Source: JAWOGN01 sp046496815
GTDB taxonomy: Bacteria > Desulfobacterota > DSM-4660 > Desulfatiglandales > Desulfatiglandaceae
Direction: 5' to 3'
Assembly: GCA_046496815.1 (NCBI GenBank)
Contig: JAWOGN010000003.1
Location: 1 to 15,749 of the forward strand
Length of the DNA stretch: 15,749 bases
Shown here: piece by piece, positions 4,632-11,351 of the stretch
Numbering within the stretch: the stretch's first letter is position 1
Layout of the letters: the number at the start of each line of letters is the position of its first letter
Position numbers and translations under genes: made by a program
The notes under the pieces: model-generated
What the model saw: only the letters and a program-made list of their open reading frames with translations
Database searches by the model: none
What the model was told of the DNA's origin: nothing

Positions 4632-7319
4632 TTAAGGGGATGGAGGGAAATTCTCTCGAACAAATTTGACCTCTTCCTTCTTGGTCTTGATCAAGTCATT
4701 CAGTCGGGCTTCAAGCAGGCGATCAAATATTTGCTTGAAAAGCGGCCCTGAACGAAAGCCCATTTTCAATAAGTCCTTTCCGGTAAGTTGAACTTTCTTT
4801 CCCTTCAAACCGGTAAAGTAGCCGGATATATGTCGCCGAATTTTTTCACTATTACTTTTTGCCATAAGGTACAGCAGCATCTCTGTATCATAGGGAAGCA
4901 GCATTGTATACAGTTGAAAATTGTCACCCTCAAATTTAAAAAGGGCATCCAGCAGTTCATTTGCATGGGACCTCTGAGATACAATCCGTTGGTTTTCCGA
5001 ACCTGTAATACCGGTTTGCTTCATAAGGGTTTCAAAGGATTTTGAGTCGAGCCCGGAAGTCAGACCGAACCAGTAAACCTTCCACGACTCAACGGTTTCC
5101 CCCAGGTAAAGCAGGGTATACCAGACGAGCACCTTTTTGACTTCTTCAAGCACCGCTCGGACGCTCCGGTGAAGCAAAAGCTCCGGTGAAATAAACTGCA
5201 GCAAATCAAATCCGTTCATCCTTTCGATTGCCCGAATCGGTTCCGGTTCCTGGAGAATCAGCTTTATTTCCAAAAACAGTCGCCGGGCGGAGAGATCCCG
5301 GAAGCAATTGATTTTGACTGCATTCTTAATGAGGGCAACGGTGAGTTTTCCGATTTTGAAACCGAATCGTTGCTCAAACCGTATGGCGCGCAATACCCGG
5401 GTGGGGTCCTCGACGAAGCTCAGATTGTGGAGTACTCGAATGACCTTTTCCTTCAGGTCTCTTTGACCACCGAAATAGTCGATCAACAACCCATAATGTC
5501 TCTTGTTGAGGCGGATCGCAAGGGTGTTGACGGTGAAGTCACGTCGATAGAGATCGAGTTTCAGCGAGCTCGTTTCCACATTGGGCGGTGCCCCCGGCGA
5601 CTCATAGTATTCCATTCGAGCCGTCGCCACATCCACTTTAAAGCCGTTCGGAAAAATAAGTACGGCGGTGCCGAACTTATGATGGCTCCGCACGCGAGCC
5701 TCGTAATGCCGAGCAAACTCGTGAGCGAACTTAATCCCATCTCCCTCGATGACAATATCCACATCCAGGTTTTCATGCTTCAGGAACACATCCCGCACAA
5801 GTCCCCCGACAAGATAGGCGTTATATCCTAATAAATCAGACATTTGGCCAAGGTTCTTAAGAAGTCTTATAATGGTTCGGGGTAGCCGTTCTTTGAGTAC
5901 GGCGGCCATGTTTTTCTTTCCGCTGAAATGAGAGATCTCCTTGGAATCATAAAGTGATTCAGGGATCAAGGGGTCGCCCACCAAGATATTGAGAAGATCT
6001 GTCCGTGTTATTACCCCCAACACCTTTTCATTTTCGGAAACGGGAAGAATTCTCAGTTTGTGCTTTATGATCAATTCCTGAACTTTCTTGAGGGATTCTT
6101 CCGGGCGAACGGTGGAGAATTCAATATTCATGTATTCCTTGACTTTGATATCCTGCAGGCCGAAATAAACCGCTTTTTCAACGACCTGTCGGGTGACATA
6201 GCCCTGCATGATATCCTTGGCGCTCATCACCAGCAGGACATTGACGTTATATCGTGTCATCAAGTCGGCTGCCCGCTTCACACTTTCCTCCGGCGCAATG
6301 TGAAGCACCGGCGAAGACATCATATCGCGGGCGCTGAGGGTGGGTTTGATTCGGGCCTTCAACAGCCCCTGCAAAGCCCGTTCGACTTGGATCAGGGTCT
6401 TATTCCTTATGGTCGCCGATGCCGCTTGGGGATGTCCCCCCCCGCCGAGTGCAAACGCGATTTCAGCCACGTTCACCGCTTCAATCCGACTCCGGGCAAC
6501 CAGATAAACGCGGTTTTCCATCTGCGCCAGAGCGAAAACAAGATTCAAGTTCTCCATTTCCATGAATTTATGAACCAGAACAGCAAAATCCCCCACATAT
6601 TCATCCCGAACCACTTTTGTGATGACCACTTCCATCCCATTGATGACGCGCTTCGTAGCGGACTGGGTGAGATCATTCAGTAACCATACCTGCTCGGCCG
6701 TCAATTCCCGGGTCAACATGTCAGAGATGATGTTGTGGTTGGCACCCTGCTCGGTGAGCCACGCGGCTGCCTCATAATCTTCAGCAGTTGTGGATGAAAA
6801 GGTGAAGGAGCCGGTGTCCTCGTGAATGCCGAGGCACATGATGGTTGCTTCATCCGGAGAGACTGAAATGTTTTTCTCCCTGATTAACCGAGTCAGCAGG
6901 GCGGTGGTGGAGCCGATTTTGCGGATCACTTCAAAATCACCTGTCACATCGTCCTCGGAGGCGGGGTGATGGTCATAAATGTGTATTTCGACATCCTCCC
7001 GGTCGACCAGTTCGGCAAACTTGCCGATTCGGTTCTTTTGGCGCGTATCCACAAGAATGAGTCGCCGAATCCGATCCAGCTTGATCTTTTTCATTTTTGT
7101 GAAATTGAACAGGTATGATGTGGAATGAAGGAAAAAATTCCGAAGGTTCTTTTCTTGAGATCCCGGAAATACAAGACCGGCCCCGGGGTAAAGCTTGCTT
7201 GCGCCGATCAGCGATGCCAGCGCATCAAAGTCCGCATTTATGTGCGTGGTGACCACCTCCGTAGGCGCTGCGTCCGGCTGATTTTTCGTTTTGGATTCGC
7301 TGTTTTGCGTTGTTGCCAT
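4632..7319 (-). CDS. DHH phosphoesterase - CBS pair - tRNA nucleotidyltransferase/poly(A) polymerase fusion
   Basis: An 895-residue multidomain enzyme. Residues about 20-325 are a DHH/DHHA1 phosphoesterase: HINADFD (26-32), LVDTRQKNRIG, DHH at 116-118, and the DHHA1 loop GGGGH (292-296), as in NrnA-type oligonucleotide hydrolases. Residues about 331-452 are two CBS domains (MMSSPVLHIAPEES and YMNIEFSTVRPEES), likely an adenine-nucleotide sensor. From about 490 on is a class II nucleotidyltransferase: GGLVRD (505-510), metal-binding D519 and D521 in LDVDIVIEGDG, RRDFTVNTLAIRL, EDPTRVLRAIRFEQRFGF, and a helical tail. Proteins with this architecture are known in Aquifex, cyanobacteria and deltaproteobacteria, and some are A-adding enzymes working with a separate CC-adding one; which activity applies here cannot be read off. 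The start at 7319 has no good ribosome site. It follows a terminator, so it probably begins the scpAB-rluB transcript. Confidence 0.92.
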   Translation of the reverse strand: MATTQNSESKTKNQPDAAPTEVVTTHINADFDALASLIGASKLYPGAGLVFPGSQEKNLRNFFLHSTSYLFNFTKMKKIKLDRIRRLILVDTRQKNRIGKFAELVDREDVEIHIYDHHPASEDDVTGDFEVIRKIGSTTALLTRLIREKNISVSPDEATIMCLGIHEDTGSFTFSSTTAEDYEAAAWLTEQGANHNIISDMLTRELTAEQVWLLNDLTQSATKRVINGMEVVITKVVRDEYVGDFAVLVHKFMEMENLNLVFALAQMENRVYLVARSRIEAVNVAEIAFALGGGGHPQAASATIRNKTLIQVERALQGLLKARIKPTLSARDMMSSPVLHIAPEESVKRAADLMTRYNVNVLLVMSAKDIMQGYVTRQVVEKAVYFGLQDIKVKEYMNIEFSTVRPEESLKKVQELIIKHKLRILPVSENEKVLGVITRTDLLNILVGDPLIPESLYDSKEISHFSGKKNMAAVLKERLPRTIIRLLKNLGQMSDLLGYNAYLVGGLVRDVFLKHENLDVDIVIEGDGIKFAHEFARHYEARVRSHHKFGTAVLIFPNGFKVDVATARMEYYESPGAPPNVETSSLKLDLYRRDFTVNTLAIRLNKRHYGLLIDYFGGQRDLKEKVIRVLHNLSFVEDPTRVLRAIRFEQRFGFKIGKLTVALIKNAVKINCFRDLSARRLFLEIKLILQEPEPIRAIERMNGFDLLQFISPELLLHRSVRAVLEEVKKVLVWYTLLYLGETVESWKVYWFGLTSGLDSKSFETLMKQTGITGSENQRIVSQRSHANELLDALFKFEGDNFQLYTMLLPYDTEMLLYLMAKSNSEKIRRHISGYFTGLKGKKVQLTGKDLLKMGFRSGPLFKQIFDRLLEARLNDLIKTKKEEVKFVRENFPPSP

Positions 7320-7444
7320 TTACGGAATCATTCTGCCTGCAAAACCGGCCGTCGATTTGGGCCGATTCGGCGCCTCAATCTTCCGCCAACCGCTTCACCA
7401 CCACTCAGGCTGAAGTTTGATTGGTTTGTGCCGAAAACCGAGAC

Positions 7445-7476
7445 AAAAAAAGCCGGGCATTTCACTTGCGCCGGCT
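7445..7476 (-). terminator. Intrinsic terminator after dksA
   Basis: Minus strand: AGCCGG, bulged C, GCA, a 7-base loop, TGC, CCGGCT (9 bp with one bulge, 7476-7451), running into seven T (7451-7445; the stem-closing T is shared). It lies 35 bases beyond the dksA stop and separates dksA from the nucleotidyltransferase gene. The remaining 7320-7444 shows no gene and no promoter I would defend. Confidence 0.88.
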
Positions 7477-7511
7477 GGGACATGCGAACGGAAGGGGGCC
7501 TGGACTGTCAG

Positions 7512-7877
7512 CTACAAACCCTTGACTTTTTCCTGAGTCTCTTGCATTTTCTTGCATTCAATGCATAAGGTCGTCACAGGACGAGCTTTCAGGCGTTCTT
7601 CTGTAATGTCTTCACCGCATTGTTCGCAAATGCCATACGTTCCGACCTCGAGCCTCTCAAGGGCGTCCTTGATTTTTGAGATCAGTTTTCTTTCCCGATC
7701 ACGGATTCGAAGCTCAAAATTCCTGTCAGACTCCATAGAGGCCCGATCCGTGGGATCGGGAAAATTCTCTGTTTGATCGCTCATGCCGCTCAGCGTCTTG
7801 TTGGCGTCTTCCAGAAGTTCATTCAACCGCTGATTCAGCAAATCCCTGAAAAAATCTTGTTTTTTTTTGGTCAACAT
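7512..7877 (-). CDS. dksA: RNA polymerase-binding transcription factor DksA
   Basis: DksA enters the RNA polymerase secondary channel and, with ppGpp, adjusts initiation at rRNA and amino-acid promoters. The 121-residue protein has the N-terminal coiled coil with the DxxDxA tip motif (D41, D44, A46, in FPDPTDRAS), which distinguishes true DksA from inactive relatives, the helix ELRIRDRERKLISKIKDAL, and a four-cysteine zinc finger (C84, C87, C105, C108). Slightly shorter than E. coli DksA (151) at the N terminus, as common outside gammaproteobacteria. The best start is ATG 7877, although the nearest GGAG is 14 bases away. Codons 4-6 are a run of nine A. Lies downstream of rpoZ-dnaJ and the inverted-repeat element, with its own terminator. 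Confidence 0.95.
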   Translation of the reverse strand: MLTKKKQDFFRDLLNQRLNELLEDANKTLSGMSDQTENFPDPTDRASMESDRNFELRIRDRERKLISKIKDALERLEVGTYGICEQCGEDITEERLKARPVTTLCIECKKMQETQEKVKGL

Positions 7878-7985
7878 GGCTTTAGGCTACGCTCCTCGAT
7901 AAGAAATAGTTTCTCCAGTGAACGGGTACTAAATGATACCAAAAATGATGTGCTCGTAAAAAGTCGGAAATCACCTTTTTCCGTC

Positions 7986-8015
7986 ATTCCGGTGTGGACC
8001 GGAATCCATTTTTTT
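7986..8015 (+). terminator. Terminator-like hairpin inside the element, plus-strand direction
   Basis: ATTCCGGT, loop GTGG, ACCGGAAT (8-bp perfect stem, 7986-8005), then CCA and seven T (8009-8015). It reads as an intrinsic terminator on the plus strand, opposite to dnaJ and dksA. It may simply be structure of the repeat element. Confidence 0.45.
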
Positions 8016-8051
8016 CAATTACTTAAGGATGAGCTGGACCTCCGTTCGAAG

Positions 8052-8070
8052 ATCCCGCATTCATCGGGAT
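8052..8070. repeat. Second inner hairpin of the element
   Basis: ATCCCG, a 7-base loop, CGGGAT: a perfect 6-bp stem within the right half of the MITE-like element. Confidence 0.4.
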
Positions 8071-8129
8071 TTTCAACGGGATGGCGACTTTTTACGATTT
8101 CATCATTCTTGAACCCGGAAGTCGGACCC

Positions 8130-9245
8130 CTACTTGGTAAGCTTCTCCCACAGATGTTTTTTCTTTTTCTTCTTTTCCGAAAGAACCATCCCTTCGCTTT
8201 CGGCATAGGCTTCGAGCAGTTCCCGTTGGGGTTGCGCAAGCTTTTCCGGAATCTTCACGATGATCTTAACATAGACATCGCCTCTTCGTTGGTATCCCTG
8301 GAGTCTCGGCATCCCTTTTCCAGAAATTTTTAATACGTCCCCCGGTTGCGTCCCCCGGCGAATGCGCAATTCATGCGTTTCCTCACCCAAAAGCGGTATG
8401 GTCAGTGTATCTCCAAGGGCCGCTTGTACAAATGAAATCGGGATTTGACAGATTAGGTCATCATTTTCCCTCGAAAAAAAAGCATGGTTTTTGATGTGAA
8501 TCACCACAAAAAGATCCCCCGGAGGGCCCCCAAATTCTCCGGGCTCACCCTCCGCCCTCAGTCTCAGTTGAGAGCCCGTGTCCACCCCCGCAGGTATTTT
8601 GACACTGATGCTTCGTTCGACTTTGGTCTTTCCCGTACCCCGGCAATCTCCGCAGGGGTCGGTGATAATTCGCCCTTCTCCCTGACAGGCGGGGCAGGTC
8701 GTACTGATTTGAAAGAACCCCTGGGATCGAATGACCTGGCCTCTCCCTTGACACGTTGTACAGATCTGCGGCTCGCTCCCCGGGGTTATGCCGGAACCGT
8801 CGCAGCGCTTGCACGGCTCCAATTTATCGAAAACAATTTCCGCTTCTTTGCCATAAAAGGCATCTTCCAGCGTAACCTCCAGGTCATATCGCAGATGCCT
8901 ACCTTGTCTCGCCCGTGACCTTCTTCCTCTTCCGGACCCAAACCCAAAAAAGTCTTCAAAGATATCTCCAAAACTCGCAAAAATGTCCTCGAAGCCGCTA
9001 AACCCCCTAAAACCGCGTCCTTCAAGACCTTCATGACCGAATTGATCGTAGATCTGTCTTTTTTCCCTGTCTCGAAGCACCTCATAGGCTTCTGCGGCCT
9101 CTTTGAAATTTTCCTCCGCCTCTTTATTGCCGGGATTTCTGTCGGGATGGTATTTCAGGGCAAGTTTTCGGTAGACACGCTTGATTTCATCCGCTCCCGC
9201 ATCGCGCGATACGCCCAGAACTTCGTAGTAATCCCTTTTCTGCAT
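8130..9245 (-). CDS. dnaJ: Chaperone DnaJ (type I Hsp40)
   Basis: Co-chaperone that delivers unfolded clients to DnaK and stimulates its ATPase in the cytoplasm. 371 residues. J domain at 1-70 with HPD at 33-35 (KYHPDRNPGN), a Gly/Phe-rich region about 70-105, four CxxCxGxG zinc repeats (C145/C148, C162/C165, C184/C187, C198/C201), then the two beta-barrel substrate domains (LEVTLEDAFYGKEAEIVF before the zinc part; SVKIPAGVDTGSQLRLRAEGEPG after it). All type I features are present, so it is DnaJ rather than CbpA. The C terminus is unusual: a run of six Lys before HLWEKLTK. The start is 2 bases after the rpoZ stop, with GAGG inside the rpoZ end, so the two are translationally coupled. grpE and dnaK are not nearby. 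Confidence 0.96.
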   Translation of the reverse strand: MQKRDYYEVLGVSRDAGADEIKRVYRKLALKYHPDRNPGNKEAEENFKEAAEAYEVLRDREKRQIYDQFGHEGLEGRGFRGFSGFEDIFASFGDIFEDFFGFGSGRGRRSRARQGRHLRYDLEVTLEDAFYGKEAEIVFDKLEPCKRCDGSGITPGSEPQICTTCQGRGQVIRSQGFFQISTTCPACQGEGRIITDPCGDCRGTGKTKVERSISVKIPAGVDTGSQLRLRAEGEPGEFGGPPGDLFVVIHIKNHAFFSRENDDLICQIPISFVQAALGDTLTIPLLGEETHELRIRRGTQPGDVLKISGKGMPRLQGYQRRGDVYVKIIVKIPEKLAQPQRELLEAYAESEGMVLSEKKKKKKHLWEKLTK

Positions 9246-9247
9246 GA

Positions 9248-9559
9248 CTACTTTTCCTCAGGCACCGTCGCGGGATTTTCTCCTGCACGGTCCGGAGTTT
9301 CCGTATGGGTTTGCTCGGGTATTTCCTCTAGATCCGACGGTTCCATGCCGGAACTCGCGGAGCTGTCCTCTTCACGCTCGGCCGGAAAAACCTTTTCATC
9401 AGCGATTTCTCTTAGGGCAACCACGATGTCTTTATTCTTACACACCACCAAAGGCTCTGCACCTTTTCTCAATTGGCGGACCCGTTTGGCGGCCAGATGT
9501 ATCAATCCAAATCGATTGTTTACTTTTTGCAGGCAGTCTTCGACCGTGATTCTCGCCAT
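9248..9559 (-). CDS. rpoZ: RNA polymerase omega subunit
   Basis: Omega stabilises the beta-prime subunit and forms part of ppGpp site 1. 103 residues, beginning MARITVEDCLQKVNNRFGLIHLAAKRVRQL, which is the family signature, then VVALREIADEKV. The start at ATG 9559 is preferred over the GTG at 9562 because GAGG stands 7 bases upstream and the family starts MARITVEDCL. The last 45 or so residues are acidic, rich in Glu, Pro, Ser and Thr, and outside the conserved fold; E. coli omega is 91 residues. First gene of the rpoZ-dnaJ pair; its promoter should lie in 9560-9730, but I see no convincing one. Confidence 0.95.
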   Translation of the reverse strand: MARITVEDCLQKVNNRFGLIHLAAKRVRQLRKGAEPLVVCKNKDIVVALREIADEKVFPAEREEDSSASSGMEPSDLEEIPEQTHTETPDRAGENPATVPEEK

Positions 9560-9730
9560 CACCTCACCTCGTCAATGCTTTGTAATACCGTATTCAGCCA
9601 TGAACCGGCAGTAATGGACGCGCGATCCGGCAATATCTCATCTCCGGATGCACACGTCATCGGGAGAGAAGCCCATGCGGTTCATTTGAATCCCAAGGAA
9701 TATGCTGTTTGCGGCAAAAAATGGCTGCCG

Positions 9731-9787
9731 GTTAACAATAAACTTTACTGTTTACCATCGGCTATGTAAAATGTAAACAATAAATTT
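9731..9787. repeat. Pair of 15-bp direct repeats around the comM promoter
   Basis: GTTAACAATAAACTT (9731-9745) and GTAAACAATAAATTT (9773-9787) match at 13 of 15 positions. Their spacing is 42 bases, about four helical turns. The region also holds the inverted pair TGTTTAC (9749-9755) and GTAAACA (9773-9779). The copies flank the proposed -35 and the start of transcription, as operators would. No cognate regulator is identified. Confidence 0.4.
9744..9772 (+). promoter_or_regulatory. Candidate sigma-70 promoter of comM-PBP1A
   Basis: -35 TTTACT (9744-9749), 17-base spacer, -10 TAAAAT (9767-9772). The expected start of transcription at about 9779 leaves a leader of about 43 bases to the comM ATG. 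The rest of the 262-base gap between rpoZ and comM (9560-9730) holds no gene that I can support. Confidence 0.45.
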
Positions 9788-9821
9788 GAATTTCGATAAC
9801 CAAACAGTCGGACGGTTATTT

Positions 9822-11351
9822 ATGCTGGCCAAGATCCTCAGCAGTGCGGTCATTGGAATCGATGCCTATATCGTCGAAGTCGAAGTTGATATTGCCCAAG
9901 GGCTTCCTTCTTTCGCTACAGTGGGTTTGCCCGAAGGTGCCGTCCGCGAGAGCAAAGAACGGGTCAAGGCGGCCATCAAGAACTCGGGGTATCATTTTCC
10001 TTCCGACAGAATTACCGTCAACCTGGCCCCGGCGGACATCAAGAAAGAAGGCTCGGCGTTTGACCTTCCCATTGCACTGGGTATACTTGCAGCCACGGGG
10101 TTGGTGGACCGTTCCGGTCATTCCGGATACCTGTTTCTGGGCGAACTGGCGCTCGATGGACTTCTCAGACCGGTCAAGGGTGTGCTGCCCATGGCAATTG
10201 CAGCAAAAGAACTGGCCCTCAAGGGAGTTTTCCTCCCTTCGGAGAACGCCGCAGAAGCGGGGGTTGTCGAAGGAATCCGTATCTACCCTGTGAATGCGTT
10301 GTCTCAGGTTGTTGAGACCCTCAAAGGCGTTGCCGAAATCGCGCCCTGTCAGGTGGACACCGCGTCGATGTTTCAAATACCACAGTCCCAGATGGATTTC
10401 AAGGACGTGCGCGGTCAAGAGAACGCCAAAAGGGCAGTTGAGATCTCCGCCGCCGGCGGTCACAATTTGATCATGATCGGTCCACCGGGTTCCGGAAAAA
10501 CCATGCTGGCAAAGCGGATTTCGACCATCCTGCCGATACTTACTTTTGAGGAATCGCTTCATACCTCCAAGGTTTACAGCGTCATGGGAATGATGCCCAA
10601 AGACTGCGGTCTTATCACGGTGCGCCCCTTTCGGTCGCCGCACCACACGATTTCCGATGCAGGTCTGATCGGGGGCGGACAGAACCCGAAGCCGGGGGAG
10701 GTGAGTCTGGCCAATAACGGTGTCCTCTTTTTGGATGAGCTGCCCGAGTTCAAAAAAAATGTACTTGAAGTGCTGCGTCAGCCGATGGAGGACGGGAAGG
10801 TGACCATCTCCCGGGCCAATTCTACGGTGACATACCCCGCGAATTTCATGCTGGTTGCAGCCATGAATCCATGTCCGTGTGGATTTTTGGGTGACCCCAA
10901 GCGCGAATGTACGTGTTCTTTCCTGCAAATTCAGCGGTATCGGGCGAAGATTTCAGGTCCTTTGATGGATCGAATCGACATCCACCTTGAGGTCCCGTCG
11001 GTTCCCTACAAGGACCTGGCTACGGTCGGTGAGGAGGCATCCTCAGCGGAAATTCTTACGAGAGTGATGGCGACCCGAGAGATACAAAACAACAGATTGA
11101 ACGGGACAGGTATTCATTGCAACGCCCAGATGAACAGCCGTCAGATCAAGAAATTTTGTGAAATTGATGCGGAATCCGGTTTGCTCCTCGAAAAAGCCAT
11201 GGACAGATTTGGTTTGAGTGCCAGAGCCCATGCTCGAATATTGAAGATTGCGCGCACGATAGCAGACCTGGAAGGGAGTCCCCATATCCGAGCGCCGCAT
11301 GTGGCGGAAGCCATCCAATATAGAACCCTCGATCGGAGACGTGTCAGGTGA
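9822..11351 (+). CDS. comM: YifB/ComM family Mg chelatase-like AAA+ ATPase
   Basis: ComM of Vibrio is a hexameric branch-migration helicase that helps integrate DNA during transformation; the family is widespread in non-competent bacteria too. 509 residues. An N-terminal Lon-protease-like domain (about 1-180, LAKILSSAVIGIDAYIVEVEV, LPSFATVGLPEGAVRESKERVKAAI) is followed by an AAA+ module with Walker A GPPGSGKT (220-227) and Walker B VLFLDE (Asp at 305), the motif RPFRSPHHTISDAGLIGGG, the cysteine cluster NPCPCGFLGDPKRECTCS, and the helical C-terminal domain (GLSARAHARILKIARTIADLEGS). The start at ATG 9822 matches the usual family start; the TTG at 9786 would add 12 unconserved residues. Its stop overlaps the next start in GTGA, so the PBP gene is in the same operon. 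Confidence 0.95.
   Translation: MLAKILSSAVIGIDAYIVEVEVDIAQGLPSFATVGLPEGAVRESKERVKAAIKNSGYHFPSDRITVNLAPADIKKEGSAFDLPIALGILAATGLVDRSGHSGYLFLGELALDGLLRPVKGVLPMAIAAKELALKGVFLPSENAAEAGVVEGIRIYPVNALSQVVETLKGVAEIAPCQVDTASMFQIPQSQMDFKDVRGQENAKRAVEISAAGGHNLIMIGPPGSGKTMLAKRISTILPILTFEESLHTSKVYSVMGMMPKDCGLITVRPFRSPHHTISDAGLIGGGQNPKPGEVSLANNGVLFLDELPEFKKNVLEVLRQPMEDGKVTISRANSTVTYPANFMLVAAMNPCPCGFLGDPKRECTCSFLQIQRYRAKISGPLMDRIDIHLEVPSVPYKDLATVGEEASSAEILTRVMATREIQNNRLNGTGIHCNAQMNSRQIKKFCEIDAESGLLLEKAMDRFGLSARAHARILKIARTIADLEGSPHIRAPHVAEAIQYRTLDRRRVR

Larger units (their letters stand above)
7940..8111. mobile_element. MITE-like inverted-repeat element between dnaJ and dksA
   Basis: A 172-bp non-coding stretch bounded by 27-base inverted repeats (7940-7966 and 8085-8111) that match at 23 of 27 positions by my count. 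The core TCGTAAAAAGTCG (7954-7966) and CGACTTTTTACGA (8085-8097) is perfect over 13 bases. It contains two inner hairpins (7986-8005 and 8052-8070). There is no reading frame for a transposase. I infer a non-autonomous miniature element or a large palindromic intergenic repeat; similar ATTCCGG...CCGGAAT units are familiar to me from deltaproteobacterial genomes, but no second copy is in this window. Its right end lies 18 bases from the dnaJ stop. I did not find a convincing target-site duplication. Confidence 0.65.

Noticed and set aside
6060..6683. A 207-codon open frame antisense to the nucleotidyltransferase gene
   Set aside because: It runs against the CBS and DHHA1 coding region and its translation looks random; no ribosome site or family signature.
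7320..7444. Riboswitch or structured leader before the nucleotidyltransferase gene
   Set aside because: No conserved aptamer pattern or terminator/antiterminator pair is visible beyond the dksA terminator itself.
9603..9769. Extra small gene in the rpoZ-comM gap
   Set aside because: The open frame there overlaps the rpoZ 5' end on the other strand, has no ribosome site and gives an unconvincing translation.
9816..10928. A 370-codon open frame antisense to comM
   Set aside because: It lies wholly opposite the strongly conserved ComM domains, its translation has no recognisable domain, and it is rich in His, Arg and Cys as expected of a shadow frame.
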